A stretch of DNA of 64,000 nucleotides from an uncultured bacterium (GTDB lineage Bacteria > Cyanobacteriota > Vampirovibrionia > Gastranaerophilales > Gastranaerophilaceae), in assembly GCA_950022695.1 (NCBI GenBank), contig CATLLN010000004.1:62001-126000 (forward strand), read 5' to 3'. Position numbers and translations under genes: made by a program. The stretch's first letter is position 1, and every line of letters starts with the position of its first letter. Positions 16,293 to 25,146 of the stretch are shown here, in pieces. A model generated the notes under the pieces. It saw only the letters and a program-made list of their open reading frames with translations. It searched no databases and was not told where the DNA came from.

Positions 16293-17630
16293 ATGAAGAT
16301 AGCGTTTTTACCTATAGATAACAGACCTGTTTGTTATACTTTGCCTGAAATGATTGCAAAAATTGATTCAGATATAGAGTTTTTTATACCTGAGCGCGAG
16401 CTTTTGGGCGGGTTAACTAAAACTGCTGATATTGAGGGTTTGTTTAAATGGCTTATTGATTTACCTGAACTTGATGCGATTGTTTTATCACTTGATACAA
16501 TAGCTTACGGTGGTTTGATTCCATCGCGCAGGTGTCCTGAAACCTTTGAACAAATAAAAGAACGTATTGATAAATTAAAAAAGATTCTTGAAACCAAAAA
16601 ATCGAAAATCTACGCTTTTTCAAGTATAATGCGGATTTCCAATAACAATTACAATATTGAGGAAAAAGAATACTGGAAAAAATGGGGTAAAAAGATTTTT
16701 GATTATTCATATCACACTCACAGATTTGGCTGTGAAAGCTGTATTTCAAACATGATTCCTTCTGCAGTTCTTGATGATTATTTGGAAACCCGTAAAAGAA
16801 ATTTTAAAATTAACAAAATTTATTTACAGTGGCAAAAGGAAGGGCTTTTTGATACATTAGTTTTTTCAAAAGATGACTGTGCTCAGTATGGTTTTAATGT
16901 GCAGGAAGCTCAATTTTTGGAAGCTTTGGGCGGGTTTACAAAAACCGGCGCTGATGAGATTCCGCTGACACTTTTGGCGCGGGCTATACAGGGTGATATG
17001 AAAGTTTGTCCGATATTTTTAGAACCTGATAAGGATTTAATCTCCAAATACGAAGATGTTTCTGTTGAAAAATCTGTTCTCGGGCAGTTAGAACTTGCCA
17101 ATGTGAGAGTTGGTTTACAGGAAGATTCTGATGTCTTATTATATGTGAATAATTTTATCGAAGAACAGGGTGAAATTGTTATGGGGGTAAATACAGAATC
17201 TTTTGCAGATGAATTTAAAACTCCTAAAACACCATATATGATTGCAGATGTTCGATTTGCAAACGGTGCGGATAATAATTTTATTGATGAATTTTTTAAA
17301 AACAAAATAGATGAAAATTTTTACGGGTATTCAGCGTGGAATACAACGGCAAATTCTTTGGGGAGTTTGATATGTGCGGCTAAGGTTAGATTTTTTGCTA
17401 AAAAATATAATCCTGATGCGTTTAAAAAGTTGCAGGCTGTAAGATTTTTGGATGATTGGGCTTATCAGGCAAATGTTCGTCAGACTCTTGAATCTCCTGA
17501 TATTAAAGCGTTGAGTGCAGGCATGGTAAATTATGAAAAAATTGTAGAGCTTGCTTTAGATACAAAAATATCAGCTAAATATAGTTTCCCCTGGAATAGA
17601 TTGTTTGAGGTAGAAGTTGAACTTAATTGA
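16293..17630 (+). CDS. DUF4127 family protein
   Basis: The 445-residue protein matches the DUF4127 family: it opens MKIAFLPIDNRPVCY, has PERELLGGLTK near 37 and LDAIVLSLDTIAYGGLIPSR near 60-80, as expected for the family. Function is unknown; the conserved Asp/Asn/Arg at the start and the SLDTxxYGGLIPSR block look like an active site. There is no signal peptide here. It overlaps the downstream MntP-type gene by 14 bases, so the two are translationally coupled. Confidence 0.85.
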   Translation: MKIAFLPIDNRPVCYTLPEMIAKIDSDIEFFIPERELLGGLTKTADIEGLFKWLIDLPELDAIVLSLDTIAYGGLIPSRRCPETFEQIKERIDKLKKILETKKSKIYAFSSIMRISNNNYNIEEKEYWKKWGKKIFDYSYHTHRFGCESCISNMIPSAVLDDYLETRKRNFKINKIYLQWQKEGLFDTLVFSKDDCAQYGFNVQEAQFLEALGGFTKTGADEIPLTLLARAIQGDMKVCPIFLEPDKDLISKYEDVSVEKSVLGQLELANVRVGLQEDSDVLLYVNNFIEEQGEIVMGVNTESFADEFKTPKTPYMIADVRFANGADNNFIDEFFKNKIDENFYGYSAWNTTANSLGSLICAAKVRFFAKKYNPDAFKKLQAVRFLDDWAYQANVRQTLESPDIKALSAGMVNYEKIVELALDTKISAKYSFPWNRLFEVEVELN

Positions 17631-18156
17631 TTTAATATTACTTGCAATAGCGCTTGGAATTGATTGTCTTGTGGTTTCGTTTTCACAAGGTTTGATATTT
17701 AATACGAACAGATTGAAAAGTTCGCTTCAGTTGGCGCTTGTAATGGGTGTTTTTCAGGGTGGAATGCCTTTAATCGGATATGTCGGAACAGATTATATGT
17801 ATAAATTTGTTTTGCCATACAGTAAGTGGATAGTTTTTGGGATATTTCTTGTTCTGGGTTTAAAATTTATTTTAGAATCATTTCAAACTAAAAAAGAAGA
17901 AATTCAGTGTATCGGGTTAAAATGTCTTATCGGGCTCGGGGTTGCAACAAGTATTGATGCGCTTGTATCAGGTTCTACATTAAGACTTACCGAAACAAAC
18001 CTTTTGGTTTCGGGTTTAATAATCGGTGTTGTATCGTTTTTGATGTCTATGGCAGGATTTTGGAGCGGAAATTATGTAAAAAATATTCCGTCAAAATATC
18101 TTGAGATTGTTGGCGGAATAATTTTGATTCTTTTAGCTGTAAAAACTGTTATTTAA
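17617..18156 (+). CDS. MntP/YtaF-type membrane exporter (putative manganese efflux)
   Basis: The 179-residue protein has six hydrophobic segments and two related halves; the first opens with ALGIDCLVVSFSQG and the second has GVATSIDALVSGSTL, the paired G-x-x-x-D motifs of the MntP/YebN family (Asp residues in helices 1 and 4 bind Mn2+). The best start is TTG at 17617, with GAGGTAG 2-8 bases upstream and 14 bases of overlap with the DUF4127 gene. The last 8 bases overlap the convergent prepilin gene. Substrate is inferred from the family. Confidence 0.85.
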   Translation: MNLIDLILLAIALGIDCLVVSFSQGLIFNTNRLKSSLQLALVMGVFQGGMPLIGYVGTDYMYKFVLPYSKWIVFGIFLVLGLKFILESFQTKKEEIQCIGLKCLIGLGVATSIDALVSGSTLRLTETNLLVSGLIIGVVSFLMSMAGFWSGNYVKNIPSKYLEIVGGIILILLAVKTVI

Positions 18157-18889
18157 GCGGGTAACCGTTCGGAATTTTCCAGCCGTTTTGCCTAATCCAT
18201 GCTGCACAATACATTCCGTCACCGTATTTAGAACAACTGTTTTTTATAACATTATATCTTTTATTTGCACCATACGGAATTATAGAGTCTGCTTCTTCAT
18301 CTCTGTATAAGAAAAATACATCTTGCCCAAATACATTTGGTTTTTGTGAACCATTAATATCTATAATTATAATTTTGTCATTATTTGAGCTAACATTTGT
18401 GTTTTCTGATTTATACCCGAATACATATAATATTCCGTCTATTGATATAAACGGTACTCTTTCATTATTAAATGGTGAATTATATGAACCATTTTCCGTT
18501 CCATTTAAATAAGTCCAGTTTTGTGTTCCTTTGTAACCGCAAGTGTCAAAACCTTCACAAATCTGCATAATTTTTATATATGGGCGAAAATATCTGTCAA
18601 TAAATTCCGGATAAGTTAAATTTTTATCCCAGGTTTCCATTTCTCCGTTTTCGGATTCAGACATTTTTATTGACTGGTTTATTACAGAAACTGCTCGTTC
18701 AAGTTTGGATTCTATAACATGTTTTTTGTGTGCTGTTAAAAGGTTTGGTATTGTAAGTGCTGCAACCACACCAATTATGCCAAGAGTAATTAATACCTCG
18801 GCTAAAGTGAAGGCGGGTTTTTTACCCCTCCCCTTCATTTTTATTCCCTCAAGGGAAGAGGACTGAAAATATTTACCCCTTTCTGTCAT
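18149..18889 (-). CDS. Type IV prepilin-like (pseudopilin) protein with unusual leader
   Basis: A 246-residue protein with the class III/type IV prepilin signature KPAFTLAEVLITLGIIGVVAALTIPNLL; cleavage and N-methylation are expected before the Phe. The C-terminal domain has paired Cys (CEGFDTC, CSKYGDGMYC) and ends in NGWKIPNGYP, as does the prepilin at 46234. The start at 18889 is chosen over the open frame to 18931 because AAGGAG lies 7 bases before it. The leader is then about 32 residues, far longer than normal, and partly encoded by G-rich and palindromic DNA (TTCCCTTGAGGGAA, GGGGAGGGG). It diverges from an Xre gene. Confidence 0.85.
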   Translation of the reverse strand: MTERGKYFQSSSLEGIKMKGRGKKPAFTLAEVLITLGIIGVVAALTIPNLLTAHKKHVIESKLERAVSVINQSIKMSESENGEMETWDKNLTYPEFIDRYFRPYIKIMQICEGFDTCGYKGTQNWTYLNGTENGSYNSPFNNERVPFISIDGILYVFGYKSENTNVSSNNDKIIIIDINGSQKPNVFGQDVFFLYRDEEADSIIPYGANKRYNVIKNSCSKYGDGMYCAAWIRQNGWKIPNGYPLK

Positions 18890-18915
18890 AATTTTGCTCC
18901 TTTTTAATTCTTTTG

Positions 18916-18973
18916 TGACAAATGTTTGCATTAATTATGACATATTTTTGCATAATGTCAATATTTAGTGACA
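18916..18973. promoter_or_regulatory. Cluster of TGACA half-sites between prepilin and Xre gene
   Basis: TGACA occurs at 18916-18920, 18938-18942 and 18969-18973 and its complement TGTCA at 18956-18960; the last two form an inverted pair with an 8-base gap. The cluster sits between the divergent prepilin and Xre genes and is a plausible Xre operator. Confidence 0.45.
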
Positions 18974-19026
18974 ATAATTTGCCTTAATAAATCTCAAGAA
19001 ACAACTATACTTAAATAGAGGTGTAT

Positions 19027-19338
19027 ATGAGTATAAAGAAAACATTAGGTTTAAAAATAAAAGAACTAAGGAAAAAAGCAAAGTTTTCACAGGAAAAATT
19101 TTCTGAAATGGTTGATATGAATCCCCGTCAAATTGTTAGAATTGAAAATGGTGAAAGCTTCCCAACGGCTGAGAATTTAGAACGTATCGCTCTTGCTCTT
19201 AGGATTACACCTCAGGAATTGTTTTATAATGAAGCATTTATTCCGGATGAAACTTTAAAGCAAGAAATAACAAAATCCTTAAATACATTAAATAATAAAG
19301 AGCTGAGGATGATTTATACTTTGATTAAGAATTTATAA
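19027..19338 (+). CDS. Xre-family transcriptional regulator
   Basis: A 103-residue protein with an N-terminal Cro/CI helix-turn-helix (KIKELRKKAKFSQEKFSEMVDMNPRQIVRIENGESFPTAE in two halves, residues about 10-50), then a short C-terminal extension without a known domain. AGAGGTG lies 5 bases before the ATG at 19027; a GTG two codons earlier (19021) is less likely. It diverges from the prepilin gene at 18889 across the TGACA sites and overlaps the convergent OppD-type gene by 6 bases. It may control the prepilin, itself, or both (inference). Confidence 0.88.
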   Translation: MSIKKTLGLKIKELRKKAKFSQEKFSEMVDMNPRQIVRIENGESFPTAENLERIALALRITPQELFYNEAFIPDETLKQEITKSLNTLNNKELRMIYTLIKNL

Positions 19339-20289
19339 GTTATTTAAAAAACATGCGCTTTTATGGTTTTCGGAAATATTATCAAGCGGCGGAACTTTTT
19401 GAGTGCAGGTTTCCATACAGTATTCACATCTCGGGTTAAATTTACATCCGCTTATAATTTGTGATAATGTCGGTGGCTGACCTTTTATTGTTTCGAGTTG
19501 TTCACCCCTGTTTGACGGAAGCGAATTTAGTAAGGCTTTTGAATAAGGGTGATTCGGGTTTGCGAAAAATTCTTTATTCGGGGCTTTTTCAACGATGCGT
19601 CCGGCATACATTACTGCAATTTCGTCTGCATTTTCGCTTACGAGTGCAAGATCGTGGGTGATTAGAAGAATTGATGTTCCATTATTGATTTTAATATCAT
19701 TTAAAATATTCATAATTTGAGCTTGAATTGTTACATCAAGTGCTGTTGTCGGCTCATCTGCAATTAAAATTTCAGCGTTACAGGCAAGTGCCATTGCAAT
19801 TATTGCACGCTGTTTCATACCGCCTGAAAACTCATGAGGGTAATTTTTCAATCTTGATTTTGCACCGGGAATTTGTACGGCTTCGAAAGCTTCTATGGCT
19901 TTCTTCTCTGCTTGTTCTCCTTGCAGGTTTTGATGAATTTTCAAAATCTCTAAAAGCTGATCGCCGACAGTATATAACGGATTAAGAGATGTCATAGGGT
20001 CTTGCGGAATCAGTGCAATTTTTGAGCCTCTGATATGCTGCATTTCTCTTTGAGATTTTTCAAGAAGATTTTCGCTGTTAAAAAAAATTCCGCCTGAGGT
20101 GATTCTTGCTGTTTTTGGGATGAGTTTTAAGATACTCATTGCGCTCATTGTTTTGCCGCAGCCGGATTCGCCGACGATAGAAAGCATTTTACCTTTTTCT
20201 AAAGAAAATGAAACATCATAAAGCGCCTGTCTGAAAATATCTTCACACTGAAATCCAAGATTTAAGTTTTTGACATCTAAAATTGCCAT
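19333..20289 (-). CDS. Oligopeptide/dipeptide ABC transporter ATP-binding protein (OppD/DppD type)
   Basis: The 318-residue ATPase has Walker A GESGCGKT near 43, Q-loop IPQDPMTSLNP near 97, signature FSGGMKQR near 158, Walker B ILIADEPTTALD near 180 and H-loop THDL. The C-terminal extension with ISGCKFNPRCEYCMETC is the oligo_HPY domain of OppD/DppD-type peptide importers. No permease, binding protein or OppF partner is adjacent, which is unusual, as these are normally five-gene operons. The ATG at 20289 is preferred over a TTG one codon upstream; the Shine-Dalgarno is weak. Confidence 0.92.
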   Translation of the reverse strand: MAILDVKNLNLGFQCEDIFRQALYDVSFSLEKGKMLSIVGESGCGKTMSAMSILKLIPKTARITSGGIFFNSENLLEKSQREMQHIRGSKIALIPQDPMTSLNPLYTVGDQLLEILKIHQNLQGEQAEKKAIEAFEAVQIPGAKSRLKNYPHEFSGGMKQRAIIAMALACNAEILIADEPTTALDVTIQAQIMNILNDIKINNGTSILLITHDLALVSENADEIAVMYAGRIVEKAPNKEFFANPNHPYSKALLNSLPSNRGEQLETIKGQPPTLSQIISGCKFNPRCEYCMETCTQKVPPLDNISENHKSACFLNNL

Positions 20290-20345
20290 CAAATAAATTA
20301 TATAATTTTTGACAGCGGATGTCTATAAGTTAACAGAGGGGTCTG

Positions 20346-20744
20346 TTATGGGGTTGGAGTTCTTTTGAATTTATTAGCAATCCAGACAAACGGTTTTTTA
20401 ATATAATTTAAAACTGTTGTGCCTGCATTTTTAACGGATGCAGGTAATTTTATTTTACCTTTGCCTAGAACTAAAGCAGTTCCTATAGTTGCAGCTGCAA
20501 TTATTCCGCCAAAAAGCCATTTTTTCCAACCCGGATTTTGAATAACATTTGAAGGGTTGCCAAACTCGTCAGTTTTTGGCTGGTCTTTTAATTTTGTTCC
20601 TTCAGGTAAAAGTGTCGGTACATCTTCAAACTTAGGATTTCCGACATATCTTGCTGGCTGGTCTGTTATATATGCGGCAGCATCATAATCTAGAATCCCT
20701 GCTGAAGCGCACATATCAAGAGGATATATCCAATCTGAATTCAT
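20346..20744 (-). CDS. Small membrane-anchored protein of unknown function
   Basis: I do not recognise this 132-residue protein. It opens MNSDWIYPLDMCASAGILDYDAAAYI, then a polar linker, then one hydrophobic segment near 78-97 (WLFGGIIAAATIGTALVLG) and a very basic C-terminus. The DYDAAAY-x-ID-type N-terminus is of a kind I have seen repeatedly in lineage-specific proteins, but with no assigned role. Monocistronic; GGAAA-type Shine-Dalgarno before the ATG. Orientation is minus, 54 bases upstream of the OppD-type start. Confidence 0.65.
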   Translation of the reverse strand: MNSDWIYPLDMCASAGILDYDAAAYITDQPARYVGNPKFEDVPTLLPEGTKLKDQPKTDEFGNPSNVIQNPGWKKWLFGGIIAAATIGTALVLGKGKIKLPASVKNAGTTVLNYIKKPFVWIANKFKRTPTP

Positions 20745-20854
20745 AAAAATTTCCTTTACTTTTTACCTATATTTATATAAAGTATTTTTTTGTTCAAAAA
20801 TTGCGCATTTTTATGATAGGATTAAGTTATAAGTACTAAAAGAGGGAAATTTAA

Positions 20855-22426
20855 ATGGATAAATATTATTTAACTACGGCAATTGATTATGTAAACGGCG
20901 CACCGCATATCGGTCATGCTTATGAAAAGATTTTAACAGATATTATTGCAAGACATTATTCTCAAAGAACTGATAATATGTTTTTCCTGACTGGGACTGA
21001 TGAACACGGTGTTAAGATTCAAAAAACATCAGCTGCTCAAGGTAAAACTCCGAAAGAGCTTTGTGATGAAAATGCTCAAAAATTTAAAGATGCTTGGAAA
21101 GCTTTAGATGTTAATTACAACAGATTTATCCGTACAACAGATGAAGACCATGAAAAAATTGTTCAAAAGATTTTCAAAAAACTGGTTGAAAAAGGTGACA
21201 TTTATAAACACGAATACGAAGGTTTGTACTGCTCAGGTTGTGAATGCTTCTTAAACCCTAAAGACCTTACAGAAGACGGACTTTGTCCTGATCACCTGAA
21301 AAAACCTGAAGTTGTTAAAGAAGAAAATTATTTCTTTAAATTATCAGCATATAAAGATGCTATTATTAAACATATCAAAGAAAATCCGGAATTTATCATT
21401 CCAAGTTTCAGAGCAAATGAAGTTTTAAACCAATTGGAAGATATTCAGGATATTTCGGTTTCCCGTAACAAAGCAAATGTAGGCTGGGGTATTGATGTGT
21501 TGGACGATCCTGAACAGTCAATTTATGTTTGGATTGATGCACTTTCAAACTATATTACAGCAATCGGATACGATACTGAAAATCCGTCTGAACAATTTAA
21601 ACAGCTTTGGCCGGTTGATGTTCACGTTATTGGTAAAGATATTCTTAAATTCCACAGTATTTATTGGATTGGTATCTTGATGGCGCTTGAATTGCCGCTT
21701 CCAAAACATATTTTCGCACACGGTTGGATTACTATTGATGAAACAAAAATGTCAAAATCTTTAGGTAATGTTGTTTCTCCAACTTCTGTTCTTGAAAACT
21801 TTGAACTGGAACATCCTGATGCTTTCCGCTATTACATGGCAACATCTGCTCCTTGCGGACGTGACGGAAATTATTCAGATCAAGATTTCAAAGAAAAAGT
21901 TAACGCTCACCTTGCAAACAGTATGGGCAACTTGTTAAACAGAAGTTTATCAATGCTTGTAAAATATTTTGACGGTGAAATAAAAGAGGAATTTTTAACA
22001 GGACGTTCTCAAGAAGCAGAAAGCTTATTAAAAACAGCGTTAGGTAAAGTTAAAGTTGTTCAAAACCACTTTAATCACTTTGAAATTCAAGAAGCCGCAC
22101 AGGAAATTATCTCAATCGTTGACTCCGCAAACAAATTTGTAACAGATAACGCACCTTGGACACTTGCAAAAGAAGAAAAAATGACTGAATGCGGACAGGT
22201 TCTTGCAACAGTTCTGGAAGTTATGTGTATAATTTCATCTCTTATTTATCCGTATTGTCCAAATATAGCAGCTGATATGGCAAAACAATTATCATATGAT
22301 TTGTCAACAAAACTTGATGATATCGCGCTTGGCAATATCAAAGCCGGAAAACTTATTGATAAAGAAGATATCCATCCGGTGTTTTTAAGAGTTGATTCAG
22401 AACTTGCTGATAAATCTAAAAAATAA
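20855..22426 (+). CDS. metG: Methionyl-tRNA synthetase
   Basis: The 523-residue class I synthetase charges tRNA(Met). HIGH motif is PHIGHAY near 17-23; KMSKS is in TKMSKSLGNVVSP near 300. A zinc-type knuckle is formed by CSGCECF and the downstream LCPDHLKK near 127-148, with one Cys of the usual four replaced by His. The C-terminal anticodon-binding helical domain is complete, but the tRNA-binding (Trbp111-like) dimerisation domain is absent. AGAGGGAAA Shine-Dalgarno. Single gene with a strong terminator. Confidence 0.97.
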   Translation: MDKYYLTTAIDYVNGAPHIGHAYEKILTDIIARHYSQRTDNMFFLTGTDEHGVKIQKTSAAQGKTPKELCDENAQKFKDAWKALDVNYNRFIRTTDEDHEKIVQKIFKKLVEKGDIYKHEYEGLYCSGCECFLNPKDLTEDGLCPDHLKKPEVVKEENYFFKLSAYKDAIIKHIKENPEFIIPSFRANEVLNQLEDIQDISVSRNKANVGWGIDVLDDPEQSIYVWIDALSNYITAIGYDTENPSEQFKQLWPVDVHVIGKDILKFHSIYWIGILMALELPLPKHIFAHGWITIDETKMSKSLGNVVSPTSVLENFELEHPDAFRYYMATSAPCGRDGNYSDQDFKEKVNAHLANSMGNLLNRSLSMLVKYFDGEIKEEFLTGRSQEAESLLKTALGKVKVVQNHFNHFEIQEAAQEIISIVDSANKFVTDNAPWTLAKEEKMTECGQVLATVLEVMCIISSLIYPYCPNIAADMAKQLSYDLSTKLDDIALGNIKAGKLIDKEDIHPVFLRVDSELADKSKK

Positions 22427-22433
22427 TGTTATA

Positions 22434-22470
22434 AAAAAGAGCGCCGCGATATTATCGCGGCGCTCTTTTT
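22434..22470. terminator. Bidirectional terminator between metG and the FliI-type ATPase gene
   Basis: A 17-base perfect stem (AAAAAGAGCGCCGCGAT, loop ATT, complement) with A5/T5 edges serves both convergent genes; it overlaps the last two bases of the ATPase gene's stop codon. Confidence 0.9.
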
Positions 22471-23815
22471 ATATATCTACGCCCTGCATCATTTCAACAA
22501 GTTGACCGATTGTGCCTTCCATAGTTACACTGTCCGAGGTTCGTTGCTGCAAAAATGCGTTAACTTTTGGCATCATTTCAATTGCAGTATCAAGTTTCGG
22601 GTTAGAACCTGGCTGATACATACCAACATCAATAAGGTCTTTGTTTTCACGATACATTGACATAATGGTACGCAGTTTTCCGGCAGCTTGTTTGTGCTCA
22701 GGAGTCGCAATTGCACTCATCAAACGCGAGATAGACCCCAGAACATCAATTGCAGGGTAATGGTTGGATTCTGCAACTTTTCTTGATAAGAAAATGTGAC
22801 CGTCAACAATACCGCGGACAATGTCAACAATCGGGTCTGAAATATCGTCACCTTCCATCAAAACAGTATAAAGTGCCGTAATTGAACCTTTAGGACTGTT
22901 TCCGGCGCGTTCTAAAACTTTTTGAAGCCATGAAAAAATTGATGGCGGATAACCTTTCATTGTAGGCGGTTCACCCAGCGACAAACCAACTTCACGACCT
23001 GCCATTGCACAGCGTGTAACAGTATCTGTCATCAAGAAAACTTTTTTTCCCTGATCTCTAAAATATTCGCAAACAGCAGTTGCAGCTTGAAGAGCTTTTT
23101 GACGAATTAAAGGCGGCTGGTCACCTGTAGAGCAAACCAAAACTGATTTTGCCATACCTTCTTCTCCAAGTGCATCTTCGACAAACTCTTTAACTTCACG
23201 ACCGCGTTCTCCGATTAATGCTACAACGTTTACATCAGCATCTGAATTCCTTGCAATCATACCAAGAAGTGTACTTTTCCCAACTCCCGAGCCAGCAAAA
23301 AGCCCCAAACGCTGTCCACAACCCATTGTCATACACCCGTCAATAGCTCGAACTCCTGTTGAAAATTGTTCTGTAATAATCGGTCTTTCAAAAGGACCAG
23401 GAGGAGGACCATCAATTGGACGCCATTGTGCATTTGTTGTATCTAATGGCTTACCATCAATTGGATTTCCTAAAGGGTCAATTAATCGTCCCAGTAAAAA
23501 GTCTCCAATAGGAATTGTTATCGGGCGGCGTGTTGTAGTTACCAGACTTCCTTGTCCGATTCCGCTTCCGTCTAAAAGCAATGATAACTGAGCAACTTCA
23601 CCTTTAAATGCTGCAACTTCAGCAGGTTTTTGCTCACCTTGAAAGTTTTCTATATAACAAAGATCGCCGATTTTTAATCCGGGTAGTTTAACTTCTACAG
23701 TTAAACCTAAAAGCTTCGATACAGAACCTTTAAATGTATATAATTCTGTTTCGGCAAGCTTTTCTTTAACCTGTTGTTTTAGATTTTCAATATTGCTTTT
23801 ATTGATAGTTGTCAT
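22469..23815 (-). CDS. FliI/YscN-type export ATPase
   Basis: The 448-residue protein is an F1-beta-like ATPase of the flagellar/type III secretion family. It has an N-terminal beta-barrel, Walker A AGSGVGKST near 172, the catalytic Glu-containing ALIGERGREVKEF near 200, Walker B KVFLMTDTVTRCAMAGREV near 260 and the family signature PPSIFSWLQKVLERAG near 290. In FliI/YscN it unfolds and delivers export substrates. It stands alone here: no fliH, fliJ or other flagellar gene is adjacent. The YSLS-type catalytic details favour FliI/YscN over F1 beta, Rho or vacuolar ATPases. Confidence 0.88.
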   Translation of the reverse strand: MTTINKSNIENLKQQVKEKLAETELYTFKGSVSKLLGLTVEVKLPGLKIGDLCYIENFQGEQKPAEVAAFKGEVAQLSLLLDGSGIGQGSLVTTTRRPITIPIGDFLLGRLIDPLGNPIDGKPLDTTNAQWRPIDGPPPGPFERPIITEQFSTGVRAIDGCMTMGCGQRLGLFAGSGVGKSTLLGMIARNSDADVNVVALIGERGREVKEFVEDALGEEGMAKSVLVCSTGDQPPLIRQKALQAATAVCEYFRDQGKKVFLMTDTVTRCAMAGREVGLSLGEPPTMKGYPPSIFSWLQKVLERAGNSPKGSITALYTVLMEGDDISDPIVDIVRGIVDGHIFLSRKVAESNHYPAIDVLGSISRLMSAIATPEHKQAAGKLRTIMSMYRENKDLIDVGMYQPGSNPKLDTAIEMMPKVNAFLQQRTSDSVTMEGTIGQLVEMMQGVDI

Positions 23816-23859
23816 ATATTTTATTATAGCAATATTTTTATGTTAATCAATTTATTAAC

Positions 23860-23888
23860 AAAAAACCGGATATCAAATCCGGTTTTTT
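23860..23888 (-). terminator. Terminator after adk
   Basis: A 12-base stem (AAAAAACCGGAT, loop ATCAA, complement) ending in T6 on the minus strand, a few bases past the adk stop. Confidence 0.9.
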
Positions 23889-23891
23889 AAT

Positions 23892-24551
23892 TTAATCGTT
23901 TATTACTTCTAACACTCTTTCCCAAACTTCATCAATTGAACCATCTGCATTAATTGTTCTTAATGTTCCTTTGTTTTTGTAATATTCAATCAATGGTGCT
24001 GTTTCGTGGAAATATGTTTCAAATCTTGCTTTTGCGATTTCTTCGGTGTCGTCTTTTCTTTGGGTTAATTCTGAACCGCATTTATCACAAATTCCTTCAA
24101 CTTTTGTCGGTTTAAATTTCAAATTGTAAATTTCTCCGCAAATCGGGCATGAACGGCGGTTTACGATTCTTGAAATTAAAACATCTTGATTTAAGTCAAA
24201 ATATATTGCTCTAAAATCAACTTTAGTTTCTCCGTTGATTTCTGAATTTATTACATCAAGCATGTCAGCCTGTTCAACGCTTCTCGGGTAACCGTCAAGG
24301 ATGTATCCGTCTTTGCAGTCATCTTGCGAAAGTCTTTCTTTAATAATAGAACCTACAAGTTCGACCGGAACAAGATTTCCTTTGTCAATAAAAGATTTTG
24401 CGATTAAGCCGTTTGGAGTTCCTTTTGCTATTTCGGCTCTCAAAAGAGAACCGGTATCAATATGCGGAAATCCTAAAAATTCTGCTAATTTTGTTGTCTG
24501 TGTGCCTTTTCCGCAAGCCGGCGGTCCTAAAAAAATAAATTCTTTTTTCAT
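23892..24551 (-). CDS. adk: Adenylate kinase
   Basis: The enzyme balances AMP, ADP and ATP. P-loop FLGPPACGKGTQ at 7-15, the AMP-binding HIDTGSLLR, DGYPRSVEQAD near 82 and a long LID with a zinc knuckle CPICGEIYNL ... CDKC near 127-150 identify a long-form, zinc-type adenylate kinase. I set the start at 24551 (MKKEFIFLG, 219 residues), with AAAAGAG upstream; the frame stays open 27 codons further up, but those residues do not belong to the family. Confidence 0.95.
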   Translation of the reverse strand: MKKEFIFLGPPACGKGTQTTKLAEFLGFPHIDTGSLLRAEIAKGTPNGLIAKSFIDKGNLVPVELVGSIIKERLSQDDCKDGYILDGYPRSVEQADMLDVINSEINGETKVDFRAIYFDLNQDVLISRIVNRRSCPICGEIYNLKFKPTKVEGICDKCGSELTQRKDDTEEIAKARFETYFHETAPLIEYYKNKGTLRTINADGSIDEVWERVLEVIND

Positions 24552-24675
24552 GATGTCACTCTTTTCTAAGTTTAAATAAGTTTTCTCATTATCAACGATG
24601 TTCATTTTTATCTCTTTCTTTAACCAATACATGAGAATTGTACATCAAGCGTATTTTGATTTCAATGAAAAAATT

Positions 24676-25146
24676 TTATTCTAATTCATCTAGCCATCTG
24701 AAATAATAAAAAGAATTACCAAGTTTTTTGTATATGCCTATTTGAGATTGTCCCTGATATTTTCTTATATCTTGTGTTTCATACATTTCTTTTGTGTTTT
24801 CAAGTGCAATAAATTCAGCACATACAACAATACTTTGTTCTTTATCAGGGTGTTGTCTTATTTTGAATACAACATCGTCAGAGGTAGTTTTTGAGTGAAT
24901 CACTTCATTTGGAACCAGATTGAAATGTTCGCAGATTAGTCCTTGAAGCATTGTTATTTGTAAAGGTTGTTCAAAATATAGATTATTAGGAAAAGTTAGT
25001 ACAATATTTTCCAAGTTTAGAATATTGCCTAGCCTATTTAGTATAAATTTATTATTGTATAACTCAATTGTTTCGTATTTATTAACATAGATACATTTAT
25101 CATTGAGTAATCGTGATAATTGATTATTGTTTAATTGGTAGTCCAT
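24676..25146 (-). CDS. Unrecognised 156-residue protein paired with an AbrB-like gene
   Basis: I do not recognise this protein. It is soluble, rich in Asn, Leu, Tyr and Glu, with no Cys cluster or membrane segment; FKIRQHPDKEQSIVVCAEFI and YQGQSQIGIYKKLG are the most distinctive stretches and suggest alternating strands. Its start overlaps the end of the upstream AbrB/MazE-like gene by 23 bases, so the two are translationally coupled. The small DNA-binding gene first, effector-like gene second arrangement is typical of toxin-antitoxin pairs, but no known toxin fold can be claimed. Base composition is more AT-rich than that of its neighbours, consistent with acquired DNA. Confidence 0.6.
   Translation of the reverse strand: MDYQLNNNQLSRLLNDKCIYVNKYETIELYNNKFILNRLGNILNLENIVLTFPNNLYFEQPLQITMLQGLICEHFNLVPNEVIHSKTTSDDVVFKIRQHPDKEQSIVVCAEFIALENTKEMYETQDIRKYQGQSQIGIYKKLGNSFYYFRWLDELE

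Noticed and set aside
22469-23815. ATP synthase beta subunit or Rho
   Set aside because: The GERGREVKEF and PPSIFSWLQKVLERAG blocks are specific to FliI/YscN-type ATPases, and no other ATP synthase gene is near.
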